Assembly (NCBI RefSeq): GCF_019424165.1
Contig: NZ_JAHZAA010000029.1
Location: 7,677-31,573 of the forward strand
DNA from: Desulfovibrio sp.
Lineage (GTDB): Bacteria; Desulfobacterota; Desulfovibrionia; Desulfovibrionales; Desulfovibrionaceae
Direction: 5' to 3'
Length of the DNA stretch: 23,897 bases
Made by a program: the position numbers and the translations under genes. Each line of letters starts with the position of its first letter. Position 1 is the stretch's first letter. The notes under the pieces were generated by a model. It searched no databases, was not told the DNA's origin, and saw only the letters and a list, made by a program, of their open reading frames with translations. Shown here piece by piece: positions 15,720 to 23,852 of this stretch.

Positions 15720-16427
15720 ATGCAAGTACAGTACAAACCGCGCCGTAACTGGCTGCAAACATTGCTGCAAACCGAGATTGCCCAAGGTTTGGCGCTCACC
15801 CTGCGGCATATGTTCCGCAAGCCGGTAACGCAGCAGTATCCGGACGAAAAACCGGTGGTGGCGGCTGGTTTTCGCGGTCGCCACGCCCTGGTGCGCGATG
15901 CGGAAAGCGGCGGCAGCCGCTGCGTGGCCTGCATGCGTTGCGCCCGGGTGTGTCCGTCGCACTGCATCCGCATCCGCAGCCACAGGAGTGTAGACGGGAG
16001 CCGTAAGGTGGACGCCTACATTATTGACGCCCTGCGGTGCATCTATTGCGGCTATTGCGCAGAAGTCTGCCCGGTGAATGCCATCGTACTGACCGAAGTG
16101 TATGCCTACGCGGGTCGCACACGGCAGGAATTTGTCTTTGACGAGGCGCATCTTTTGCGTAACTGGGATGAATTTGCCGCAGAGAAGGGCAGCCTGAAAG
16201 GATATGTGAACCCATTGAGCCGTCCTCGCAATGCGTTGCAGCGCTTTTTACCGGCCCCCAAACGCAAGGAGCACGTAAGTGCGGAGTGGAGCGGTGAGGA
16301 GCAGTGGGTAGGGCAAAACTGGCAGGCGGGCAAATTCCACAATAAAATGGCGGTGCGCGGCACTGCCGGCATGCGCGAGAACAGCGCTCCAGGCCAGGCA
16401 AAGGCCCTTGCGGACACGGCGGAATAG
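15720..16427 (+). CDS. nuoI: Complex I subunit NuoI, two [4Fe-4S] clusters, long C-terminal tail
   Basis: The 235-residue ferredoxin-like subunit carries clusters N6a and N6b: C68, C71, C74, C78 (CVACMRCARVCP) and C107, C110, C113, C117 (CIYCGYCAEVCP). These pass electrons to N2 in NuoB. The N-terminal helix region LALTLRHMF is typical. After about residue 160 a 75-residue basic, low-complexity tail follows, longer than in most NuoI proteins. In an EFG-less complex NuoI is the exposed electron entry point, so the tail could be a docking element (inference). GGAGG lies eight bases upstream of the ATG. Confidence 0.93.
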   Translation: MQVQYKPRRNWLQTLLQTEIAQGLALTLRHMFRKPVTQQYPDEKPVVAAGFRGRHALVRDAESGGSRCVACMRCARVCPSHCIRIRSHRSVDGSRKVDAYIIDALRCIYCGYCAEVCPVNAIVLTEVYAYAGRTRQEFVFDEAHLLRNWDEFAAEKGSLKGYVNPLSRPRNALQRFLPAPKRKEHVSAEWSGEEQWVGQNWQAGKFHNKMAVRGTAGMRENSAPGQAKALADTAE

Positions 16428-16531
16428 GGCGAACGGCCTGGCTGTGCGGGCTGTTTTGCGTGATCAGGCGGCTTGAACAGGGCAGAATTGCCGGAAAAGC
16501 ATGCGCAAGTCCACTCCGGGAGGTGGAAGAC

Positions 16532-17299
16532 GTGTTTGGCGAAATTTTCTTTCTTTACTGCGCCGTTGTCATCGTTGCGTGCGGCATCCTGTCCATCAGG
16601 CTGCGCAATCCGGTGCATTGCGTGCTTCTTGTGCTGCTGCTGTTCGTCCACATGGCCGCCGTCTATCTGACCCTTCAGGCCGAATTTCTGGCGGCGGTGC
16701 AGATTGTGGTTTACGCCGGGGCCGTGCTTGTCATGTATCTTTTTGTGGTTTTTCTGGTGAACCTCAAGCGTGAGATGCGCCTGCCCGCTCTCGTGCCGCA
16801 TCCCTGGGTGGGGTATGCCATTGGCGCGGCGCTGTGCGGCACGCTGCTCTGGGGCTTGCGCTCTTTTATGGCAGGCGGCAAGGATGTGTGGCCCTATGAA
16901 ACCCTGCGCGAGGTGACTCATACCAGAGCGTTGAGTCGCGAGCTGTTCACCCACAATTTTCTTGCCCTTGAAGTGGCTGGCGTGCTGTTGCTGGTGGCTC
17001 TTGTGGCGGCCCTTGTGCTGGCGCGCAGGCAGCCCCCGCCCGGTACTGACGAAGACCCTTCATGCGAAACGCCCGGAGCGGCCCACGGCATCGAGGCCCG
17101 GCAAGCCGACGGCGAAAAGGGCGACGCTGCCTGCGGCAGGGACCACAAAACACGGGATGGAGGTCTGGCGCAAGGATTCCTCTCTCATGGTACATGGCGC
17201 TGGCCACTGTGCTGTTCTGCATCGGGGTGGCAGGATTTCTTACGCGGCGCAATATTATTGTCATGCTGCTTTCCCTTGAGCTCATGCTCAACGGCGTGA
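16532..17299 (+). CDS. nuoJ: Complex I subunit NuoJ, reading through its expected stop into nuoK
   Basis: This is a membrane subunit with five predicted helices. Family features are RNPVHCVLLVLLLF, VQIVVYAGAVLVMYLFVV and NFLALEVAGVLLLVALVAA. I chose GTG 16532 because GGGAGGTGG is just upstream and the protein then begins (M)FGEIFFLY like other NuoJ proteins. The open frame from GTG 16460 only adds a hydrophilic leader. As it stands the protein is 255 residues and its last 41 are encoded inside nuoK in another frame, giving an odd Cys/Trp-rich tail. With T instead of G at 17174, a TGA at 17174-17176 would end it at 214 residues. Confidence 0.88.
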   Translation: MFGEIFFLYCAVVIVACGILSIRLRNPVHCVLLVLLLFVHMAAVYLTLQAEFLAAVQIVVYAGAVLVMYLFVVFLVNLKREMRLPALVPHPWVGYAIGAALCGTLLWGLRSFMAGGKDVWPYETLREVTHTRALSRELFTHNFLALEVAGVLLLVALVAALVLARRQPPPGTDEDPSCETPGAAHGIEARQADGEKGDAACGRDHKTRDGGLAQGFLSHGTWRWPLCCSASGWQDFLRGAILLSCCFPLSSCSTA

Positions 17300-17475
17300 A
17301 CCTGAACCTCGTGGCCATGAGCTATTTTATGGATTCTTTGCGCGGCCACGTTTTTACCCTTTTTGTCATAACGGTGGCAGCGTGTGAGGCCGCCGTGGGG
17401 CTGGGCATAGTCATCTGTCTGTTCCGCAGCCGTAAAACGGTGCGCAACGACAAAATCGTCGAGCTTCGGGGGTAG
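17173..17475 (+). CDS. nuoK: Complex I subunit NuoK, start codon apparently altered (AGG in place of ATG)
   Basis: This small three-helix membrane subunit begins, by homology, IPLSWYMALATVLFCIG, with TRRN, LELMLN and a C-terminal ELRG. Counting from 17173 gives exactly 100 residues and places the two essential glutamates at 36 and 72, as in E. coli NuoK. The codon at 17173 is AGG. GGAGG at 17159-17163 is nine bases upstream of it, so the initiation context is intact except for one base. Alternatives are ATT 17176 (rare start), ATG 17194 (loses seven residues of helix 1) and ATG 17062 (adds an Arg-rich leader with no ribosome site). The gene ends two bases before the nuoL ATG. Confidence 0.85.
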   Translation, partial: RIPLSWYMALATVLFCIGVAGFLTRRNIIVMLLSLELMLNGVNLNLVAMSYFMDSLRGHVFTLFVITVAACEAAVGLGIVICLFRSRKTVRNDKIVELRG

Positions 17476-17477
17476 CC

Positions 17478-19394
17478 ATGCCCATATACCTCTTGCTTAT
17501 TCCGCTGTGTCCGCTGCTGGCCTTTGCCGTTACCCTGATTTGCGGGCGCTGGTGGGGCAGCCGCGCCCACTGGCTGCCCATCGCAGCCATCGTTGTTTCC
17601 CTGTGCTGCTCCATTCTGGCTCTGCGCGATGTCATGAACGGCGTTATCGTCAACGTTGATGTGCATAACTGGATAACGTCGGGCAACCTGAGCGTGTCTT
17701 TCGGCTTTCTTGTGGACCAGCTTACGGCAGTCATGCTTGTTGTGGTTACCAGCGTCAGCACGCTGGTTCACATCTATTCCGTGGGCTACATGAAGGGCGA
17801 AGACGGTTATTACCGCTTTTTCGCCTATCTGGCGCTCTTTTCTTTCTCCATGCTCATGCTGGTGCTGAGCAACAATTTTTTGCAGCTCTTTTTCGGCTGG
17901 GAAGCTGTGGGGCTTTCGTCCTACCTGCTCATCGGCTTTTATTATGAAAAAACGTCGGCATCGGATGCGGGAAAAAAAGCTTTCATTGTTAACAGGTTCG
18001 GCGACTTCGGCTTTTTACTCGGTCTGTTCTGCATATTCACGATTTTCGGCAGCCTGCACTATGACGATGTTTTTGCCCGTGCGGGGCTGTTGCAGGGGTT
18101 GAGCTACACCATTGGCGGCACAAGCGTTGACGCGGCCACCCTTATCTGCCTGTTGCTTTTTTGCGGCGCAGTGGGCAAGTCTGCCCAGTTGCCCCTGCAT
18201 GTGTGGCTGCCCGACGCCATGGAAGGCCCGACGCCTGTGAGCGCCCTCATTCACGCGGCCACAATGGTTACGGCGGGGGTTTTTCTGGTAGCCCGCTGTA
18301 ACGCGCTGTTTTCCCTTTCGCCCACGGCCCTTGGCGTCATCACCGTGGTAGGCGCGCTTACGGCACTTTTTGCGGCCACCATTGCCCTCACCCAGACGGA
18401 CATCAAGCGGGTGGTGGCCTATTCCACCATCAGCCAGCTGGCTTTTATGTTCATAGGCTGCGGCGTGGGGGCCTATGCGGCGGGCATTTTCCATCTCTTT
18501 ACACATGCGTTTTTCAAGGCCCTGCTGTTTCTGGGCTGCGGCTCGGTCATACTGGGCATGCACCATGAGCAGGATATGCGCCGTATGGGCGGCTTGCGAA
18601 AATATATGCCCGTCACCTGCGTCACGTTTTTGCTGGCTTCGCTCTCCATTTCCGGCGTGCCGGGCCTGGCGGGCTTTTTCAGCAAGGATGAGATCCTGCT
18701 TATGGCTTTCAACGCCGATACCACGGCCGGCTATTTTGCCTGGGGCGTGGGGACCTTTGTGGCCTTTTTGACGGCCTTTTATTCCTTCCGCCTGTTTTTC
18801 AGCATTTTTTACGGTGAATTTCGCGGCACACGGCATCAGCGCGAGCATTTGCGCGAGTCACCGCTGGTGGTCACCATCCCTTTGCTCATTCTGGCCTGCG
18901 GGGCTGTGGGGGCCGGCTGGCTGGGCATTCCGCATGTGCTTGGCGGCTCCAACCTCTGGGCCGGTTTTCTTGAGCCGGTGGTGGGGCATCCGCATCTGCA
19001 CCTGGACGGTCCGGCTGAGCTTATGCTTATGGGGGCTTCTGTTGTGGCAGGGGTGTGCGGCATCGGGCTTGCGTGGATCATGTATCACCGTCAGACCGAA
19101 TGGCCGGAAAGGGTGGTGCAGAGCTTTCCGCGCCTGTACAGGCTTTTTCTGCACAAGTACCGTGTGGACGAAATTTACACGGCCTGCCTGGTACGTCCGG
19201 TTTTGTGGCTGGCTGAACATGTGTTGCTGCGCGTGGTGGATACCAAGGGGATCGAAGGTGTGGTCAATGGCCTGCCCCGTGTCATCGGCAGGTTTTCTGT
19301 CAGGTTGCGCCGTTTTCAGGACGGGCAGGTGGCCCATTATCTGGCCTGGCTGGCCGGAGCCTCGGTGGTGCTTCAACTGGGAATTTTCTCGTAA
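17478..19394 (+). CDS. nuoL: Complex I subunit NuoL, proton-translocating antiporter-type
   Basis: This is the 638-residue distal pump subunit. Channel residues are present: E142 in FFGWEAVGLSSYLL, K234 in GKSAQLPLHVWLPDAMEG and the following PTPVSALIHAATMVTAG. The C-terminal 150 residues include the hydrophilic and helical region expected for the lateral helix and last membrane helix. The length is normal for NuoL. It differs from EchA, which has the SWLCGAMVAPTPVSALLHS variant. The ATG lies two bases after the nuoK stop with GGGGG upstream. Confidence 0.95.
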   Translation: MPIYLLLIPLCPLLAFAVTLICGRWWGSRAHWLPIAAIVVSLCCSILALRDVMNGVIVNVDVHNWITSGNLSVSFGFLVDQLTAVMLVVVTSVSTLVHIYSVGYMKGEDGYYRFFAYLALFSFSMLMLVLSNNFLQLFFGWEAVGLSSYLLIGFYYEKTSASDAGKKAFIVNRFGDFGFLLGLFCIFTIFGSLHYDDVFARAGLLQGLSYTIGGTSVDAATLICLLLFCGAVGKSAQLPLHVWLPDAMEGPTPVSALIHAATMVTAGVFLVARCNALFSLSPTALGVITVVGALTALFAATIALTQTDIKRVVAYSTISQLAFMFIGCGVGAYAAGIFHLFTHAFFKALLFLGCGSVILGMHHEQDMRRMGGLRKYMPVTCVTFLLASLSISGVPGLAGFFSKDEILLMAFNADTTAGYFAWGVGTFVAFLTAFYSFRLFFSIFYGEFRGTRHQREHLRESPLVVTIPLLILACGAVGAGWLGIPHVLGGSNLWAGFLEPVVGHPHLHLDGPAELMLMGASVVAGVCGIGLAWIMYHRQTEWPERVVQSFPRLYRLFLHKYRVDEIYTACLVRPVLWLAEHVLLRVVDTKGIEGVVNGLPRVIGRFSVRLRRFQDGQVAHYLAWLAGASVVLQLGIFS

Positions 19395-19412
19395 ACACGG
19401 CAGGGAGACAGC

Positions 19413-20900
19413 ATGTCCGTACCCGTACTTTCCTTGCTTATCTTTGTTCCTGTGCTTGGCGGTCTCTCGCTTATGCTCCTGCCCAGAGGGCGGGAGGAGA
19501 CTATCAGGCTGGGGGCGCTGACCGTCTGTGCCGTGGAGCTGGCCCTGAGCCTCTGGGCGCTCAGCCAGTTTGACAAGGGCTTGTGGCAGATGCAGATGGT
19601 GGAAAACCGCCCCTGGATTGAAAGCCTGAATATCCGCTACAGCCTGGGCATTGACGGCATAAGCGTGCTCTTTCTGCCGCTGACGGCGCTCATTACGCTT
19701 ATGGGCGTGGTCGTGTCATTTAAAAGCATCACTCTGAAGGTCAAGGGGTTCTTCGTCAGGGTGTTGCGGCGCGAAGGAGGCATGATAGGCGTGTTCTGCG
19801 CGCTGGATCTCATGCTTTTCTATGTGTTCTGGGAGGCCATGCTCATTCCGATGTTTCTGCTCATCGGTGTGTGGGGAGGGCCGCGACGCATCTATGCCAC
19901 GGTAAAGTTTTTTCTTTACACCCTGTTGGGCAGCCTGCTCATGCTCGTGGGCATTATTCTTCTTTACCTCAAGGGCGGCAATACCTTCGACATGCTGGCC
20001 CTGGCCGGACAGAACTACAGCAAAGATCTGCAACTGCTTTTATTCTGGGCCTTTTTTGCCGCATTTGCCGTCAAGGTACCCATGTGGCCCGTGCACACAT
20101 GGCTGCCCGATGCCCATACTGAAGCGCCCACGGCAGGCTCGGTCATTCTGGCGGGCGTGCTGATCAAAATGGGTGCTTACGGCTTTTTGCGCATCAGTCT
20201 GCCCATTTTGCCTTACGCCGCCTGGACCCTGCTGACACCCATGTTGATTCTTTCTGTCATCGCCATTGTTTACGGCGCACTGGTCTGCCTGGCGCAAACC
20301 GACATCAAGCGCCTGATCGCATACAGCTCTGTGAGTCATATGGGTTTTGTTACTCTGGGTCTTTTCGCCCTGACGCAGAAGGGGGTTGAAGGCTCCATCA
20401 TCCAGATGCTCAACCACGGCATCGTTACGGGCGCGCTTTTTCTGGCTGTGGGTATGATCTATGACCGCACGCATACACGTCAGATACGTGACTACGGCGG
20501 CCTTGCCACCACCATGCCCGTCATGGCCGGCTTTTTTCTGGTGTTTACCCTGGCGGCCATCGGCTTGCCGGGTACTAACGGCTTTATCGGCGAGTTCCTT
20601 ATCTTGTTGGGCGGGTTCGAGCGCGCGCCCTGGGCTGCGGTTGTCGCGTCTTCGGGACTTATTCTGGGGGCCTGGTACATGCTGTGGCTCTACCAGAGAG
20701 TGTTTTTCCGGCAGGTTTCAGATACGGTGCGCGGTTTGCCCGGCCTTGACGGCAGAGAACTGGCCATCATGCTGACCATGGCCGTGCTGGTGCTTGGCAT
20801 AGGCATTTTCCCCAACATGCTGCTGGAATACACCCACGCTTCGGTAGAGCGGCTTGTCAGTGACACGCAGCAGGCTTTTGCGGCCTTTGCAGCCCGGTAG
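19413..20900 (+). CDS. nuoM: Complex I subunit NuoM, proton-translocating antiporter-type
   Basis: The 495-residue pump subunit has the conserved E141 in FYVFWEAMLIPMFLLIGVWG, K221 in AVKVPMWPVHTWLPDAHTEAP and K252 in LAGVLIKMGAYG. The sequence NHGIVTGALFLAVGMIYDR is also characteristic of NuoM. GGGAG precedes the ATG, 18 bases after the nuoL stop. Confidence 0.96.
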   Translation: MSVPVLSLLIFVPVLGGLSLMLLPRGREETIRLGALTVCAVELALSLWALSQFDKGLWQMQMVENRPWIESLNIRYSLGIDGISVLFLPLTALITLMGVVVSFKSITLKVKGFFVRVLRREGGMIGVFCALDLMLFYVFWEAMLIPMFLLIGVWGGPRRIYATVKFFLYTLLGSLLMLVGIILLYLKGGNTFDMLALAGQNYSKDLQLLLFWAFFAAFAVKVPMWPVHTWLPDAHTEAPTAGSVILAGVLIKMGAYGFLRISLPILPYAAWTLLTPMLILSVIAIVYGALVCLAQTDIKRLIAYSSVSHMGFVTLGLFALTQKGVEGSIIQMLNHGIVTGALFLAVGMIYDRTHTRQIRDYGGLATTMPVMAGFFLVFTLAAIGLPGTNGFIGEFLILLGGFERAPWAAVVASSGLILGAWYMLWLYQRVFFRQVSDTVRGLPGLDGRELAIMLTMAVLVLGIGIFPNMLLEYTHASVERLVSDTQQAFAAFAAR

Positions 20901-20922
20901 GGCGGAGTAACAAGGAGCCACC

Positions 20923-22440
20923 ATGACTGATACTGTTGTCGCGCCTCTTTCTGCGCTGCCCTTGCTGGCCGAGCTGCCCGCCCTTGCGCCGGAGCTGGTT
21001 CTGCTGGTCACGGCTGTCTGCCTCATGCTTGGCGATCTTTTTTATCCGCGCGAGCGGGTTTTCCAGCAGTGGCTTACGGCCGCCGGGGCCGCCGTTGCTC
21101 TTGCCCTGACCCTGAGCATGAACTTCAGCGGCGGAGCCGCCGCCTTTGGCGGCATGTTTCGCGCTGACGGGCTGGCCGCGGCCTTCAAGGCCGTCTGTCT
21201 CGCGGCCCTTGGGCTTACCGCCCTTATGAGTGAGGCCTTCTGCCGCCATGCCTCCATGCGGCAGGGGGAGTATTACAGCCTCATGGCCTTTTCCACGCTC
21301 GGCATGTGCGTCATGATTTCGGCAGGCGACGCCATAGTGCTTTATCTCGGGCTTGAGCTTATGGCTCTGCCCATTTACGCCCTGGTGGCCCTGCGCACGG
21401 CTGATCCGCGCAGCAGCGAGGCTGCCATCAAGTATTTTCTTATGGGCAGCTTTGCATCGGCCCTGCTGCTTTTTGGCCTGTCCATTCTTTATGGTCTGAC
21501 AGGCCAGACAGATATTGCCGAAATGGCGCGTCACCTTGCCGTAAGTCTGAGCGTGGCGGACATGCACACCCTGCCTGCGGCAGTCATGGCCCTGGGGCTG
21601 GTGCTGGCCGGGCTGGGCTTCAAGGTGGCGGCTGTTCCCTTTCATGTATGGGCGCCGGATGTGTATGAAGGTGCGCCTACCACTGTTACGGCTTTTATGT
21701 CTGTAGCGGCCAAAACGGCCAGTTTTGCGGTGCTTGGGCGTGTGCTTTTGCAGGGCCTGCCGCAACTGAGCCCGCTGTGGAGTGACGCCCTGGCCGGACT
21801 TGCGGTGCTGACCATGCTGCTGGGCAACATTGCCGCTCTGGCCCAGACAAGTCTTAAACGCATGCTGGCCTATTCGGCCATTGCGCATGCCGGGTACGCG
21901 CTGCTGGGCCTTGCCGCCTGCACCCCTGAAGGGCTGAGAGCTACGGCCGCCTACCTGACCATTTACCTGTGCATGAATGTCGGCGCATTTGCCGTCATAA
22001 CCTATCTTGCCGCCCGTTCCGGCAGGGGCCGCCTGGGCGAAGGCCCTGATGCCGGAGAGAATCTTGATGATTACCGCGGGCTTGCCGCGCGCAGCCCGCT
22101 GCTGGCGGCGGTGATGCTGGTTTTTCTTTTCTCGTTGACGGGTATTCCGCCCACGGCGGGCTTTATGGGCAAGTTCATGCTGTTTCGCGCGGCCTTTGCG
22201 GCCGGGTATCAGATTACTGTAGTGGTGGCTGTTATATGCAGCACCATATCGGCCTGGTATTATCTTGGTGTTGCAAAACGCATGTACATGCAGGATAGTC
22301 AAGATGATGCCCCCGAAACATCCTGCGCCATAACGGGCGAAAAGGGCGTGCAAGCCGTGCTCGCTGTCTGCCTTGCTGGGGCGGTGTTATGGGGTATCTT
22401 CCCGCAATCATTGCTTTTCTGGATAAATGTGTATTTCTGA
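20923..22440 (+). CDS. nuoN: Complex I subunit NuoN, proton-translocating antiporter-type
   Basis: This 505-residue pump subunit is the last gene of the nuo set. Channel residues are E145 in YLGLELMALPIYALVAL, K234 in GFKVAAVPFHVWAPDVYEGAP and K264 in SVAAKTASFAV. The sequence TGIPPTAGFMGKFMLFRAA near residue 406 is typical. AAGGAG precedes the ATG. No terminator is visible in the 80 bases before the next gene, so read-through is possible. Confidence 0.96.
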   Translation: MTDTVVAPLSALPLLAELPALAPELVLLVTAVCLMLGDLFYPRERVFQQWLTAAGAAVALALTLSMNFSGGAAAFGGMFRADGLAAAFKAVCLAALGLTALMSEAFCRHASMRQGEYYSLMAFSTLGMCVMISAGDAIVLYLGLELMALPIYALVALRTADPRSSEAAIKYFLMGSFASALLLFGLSILYGLTGQTDIAEMARHLAVSLSVADMHTLPAAVMALGLVLAGLGFKVAAVPFHVWAPDVYEGAPTTVTAFMSVAAKTASFAVLGRVLLQGLPQLSPLWSDALAGLAVLTMLLGNIAALAQTSLKRMLAYSAIAHAGYALLGLAACTPEGLRATAAYLTIYLCMNVGAFAVITYLAARSGRGRLGEGPDAGENLDDYRGLAARSPLLAAVMLVFLFSLTGIPPTAGFMGKFMLFRAAFAAGYQITVVVAVICSTISAWYYLGVAKRMYMQDSQDDAPETSCAITGEKGVQAVLAVCLAGAVLWGIFPQSLLFWINVYF

Positions 22441-22520
22441 CAAAGGCTGATCCTGTGCCGCTCTCTTCGGGGCGCGCATACTTTCAGGTGTTGACAAAGC
22501 AAATCTGGAGGAGATTATTT

Positions 22521-23804
22521 ATGAAAAACAGATGGATGCTCGGTGGCAGCTTGGTGCTGTTGCTGCTGCTCACCGTAGGCCAGGCTTTTGCGGCTGAAGG
22601 TTCCGTTCCGGCCGCCGACCCTGCTGCCGCTCCGGCTGCCGCTGCCCCCGCTCCGGCCCCTGAGGCCCCCGCTCCGGCCCCTGAGGCCCCCAAGGCTCCG
22701 GTCAAGGCCATTGACGACCCGGCCATTGCCGCCCAACTGCAAACGGCTCCGGCCGGTCTCAAGGGCGCCATTGCCGAGCAGATCAAGGTCGCTCCCGAAA
22801 CCTATAACGCCAACGCCGAACCTGGCTATCTCGGTATTCCCGGCGGTCCCAAGATCAACATGCTTCTGGCTTTTGGCTGGGCCTTGTGGGTCGGCTGGAT
22901 ATTCTCCACCGTGGGCGCTTTTGGCGGCGTTATGGCCGGCGTGGGGCACATGACTGTGCATGGCCTTGGCAACTACGCAAAATCTTTTGGCAAGACGCCG
23001 CTCAATAAGGCTGTTACCGACTCGGTACGCGCCTCTAACCAGATGCTTGCCGGGCTTTCAGCCGTCATCAGTACCTTCAGTTATTACCGCCTGAAGCGTC
23101 TGGTGCTGCCCCTGGGCTTTGCCCTTGGCCTTGGTTCGATAGTGGGGGCGTATCTGTCCACTTCTCTCACTGCGGGCAAGCTGAACTTTTCATCTTACCA
23201 GGGCTATTTCGGTCTTTTCGTGCTGCTTCTGGGCCTTTATCTCATCTGGGAAACCTCGCCTGCGGGCCAGCGCTCCAAAGCCAAGGCCAAAGAAGCCTCA
23301 AAGGCTTTTGAGACCGCCGCTAAAGGCAAGGGTGACGGCACCCCGGCCCCCACAGGCGTCAAGCTTGTTTCTTTCAGGCTGACCCGTTGCGTATTTACGT
23401 TCTGCGGTGTGGAATTTTCTTTTAACCCGCTGCTGCCGTTCTTCGGCGGTGTTGTCATCGCCAGTATCGCGGCCTTTCTTGGCGTGGGTGGCGGCTTCCT
23501 GCTGGTTCCCTTTATCACCAGCGTAACTTCCCTGCCTATGTATCTGGCCGCCGGCACGTCAGCCCTTGCCGTTCTGGTCAGCATGATCACGGGTATCACC
23601 ACCCTTATGCTGCACGGCGTGATGGTGGACTGGAACCTGGTGAGCATTGAGCTTGTCGGCGTGGCGGTGGGTTCCATCATTGGACCCTTTACATCTCGGT
23701 TTTTCTCTGAAATCTGGCTCAAGCGTCTCTTTATCGTGCTGGCCCTTTATGTGGGTACAGACTACGTGTTGCGCGGCTTCTTCCAGATCAGGATGTTCGG
23801 CTAA
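22521..23804 (+). CDS. TauE/SafE family membrane permease with signal peptide and Ala/Pro-rich linker
   Basis: The 427-residue protein starts with a clear signal peptide (KNR, hydrophobic core, QAFA cleavage site at about 24), then an Ala/Pro/Glu-rich linker at 25-60. After that come several membrane helices from about residue 105 and a cytoplasmic or linker segment rich in Lys/Ala at about 250-285. The SafE-type motif LGVGGGFLLVPF appears near residue 325, followed by AAGTSALAVLVS. Members of this family (COG0730) move sulfite, sulfonates or other sulfur compounds, but the substrate cannot be read from the sequence. I chose ATG 22521 because GGAGGAG is eight bases upstream and the signal peptide begins there. 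The longer open frame from 22389 overlaps nuoN and is not needed. It may be co-transcribed with nuo. Confidence 0.88.
   Translation: MKNRWMLGGSLVLLLLLTVGQAFAAEGSVPAADPAAAPAAAAPAPAPEAPAPAPEAPKAPVKAIDDPAIAAQLQTAPAGLKGAIAEQIKVAPETYNANAEPGYLGIPGGPKINMLLAFGWALWVGWIFSTVGAFGGVMAGVGHMTVHGLGNYAKSFGKTPLNKAVTDSVRASNQMLAGLSAVISTFSYYRLKRLVLPLGFALGLGSIVGAYLSTSLTAGKLNFSSYQGYFGLFVLLLGLYLIWETSPAGQRSKAKAKEASKAFETAAKGKGDGTPAPTGVKLVSFRLTRCVFTFCGVEFSFNPLLPFFGGVVIASIAAFLGVGGGFLLVPFITSVTSLPMYLAAGTSALAVLVSMITGITTLMLHGVMVDWNLVSIELVGVAVGSIIGPFTSRFFSEIWLKRLFIVLALYVGTDYVLRGFFQIRMFG
22649..22690 (+). repeat. Perfect 21-bp tandem repeat, two copies, in the permease linker
   Basis: Positions 22649-22669 and 22670-22690 are identical. 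The unit begins CGCTCCGGCC and ends GAGGCCCC, and it encodes a PAPEAP-type heptad of the Ala/Pro linker. Being a multiple of three, copy-number changes would keep the frame. Confidence 0.9.
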
Positions 23805-23826
23805 CGCATTTCATGCCTGGGGTATT

Positions 23827-23852
23827 CGCAAGGGTTGAAGAAAATCCTTGCG
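23827..23852. repeat. Small inverted repeat after the permease gene
   Basis: CGCAAGG at 23827-23833 is complementary to CCTTGCG at 23846-23852 with a 12-base loop, 22 bases after the stop codon. No T-run follows, so I do not call it an intrinsic terminator. The remaining bases to the window end show nothing recognisable. Confidence 0.3.

Noticed and set aside
17062..17475. ATG 17062 as the true NuoK start (137 residues)
   Set aside because: It adds an Arg-rich leader not seen in NuoK, has no ribosome site, and the family start falls at 17173.
22491..22519. TTGACA with a 17-base spacing to ATTATT before the permease gene
   Set aside because: The spacer contains the ribosome site and the -10 would abut the ATG, so the transcript would lose its ribosome site. 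Probably coincidence.
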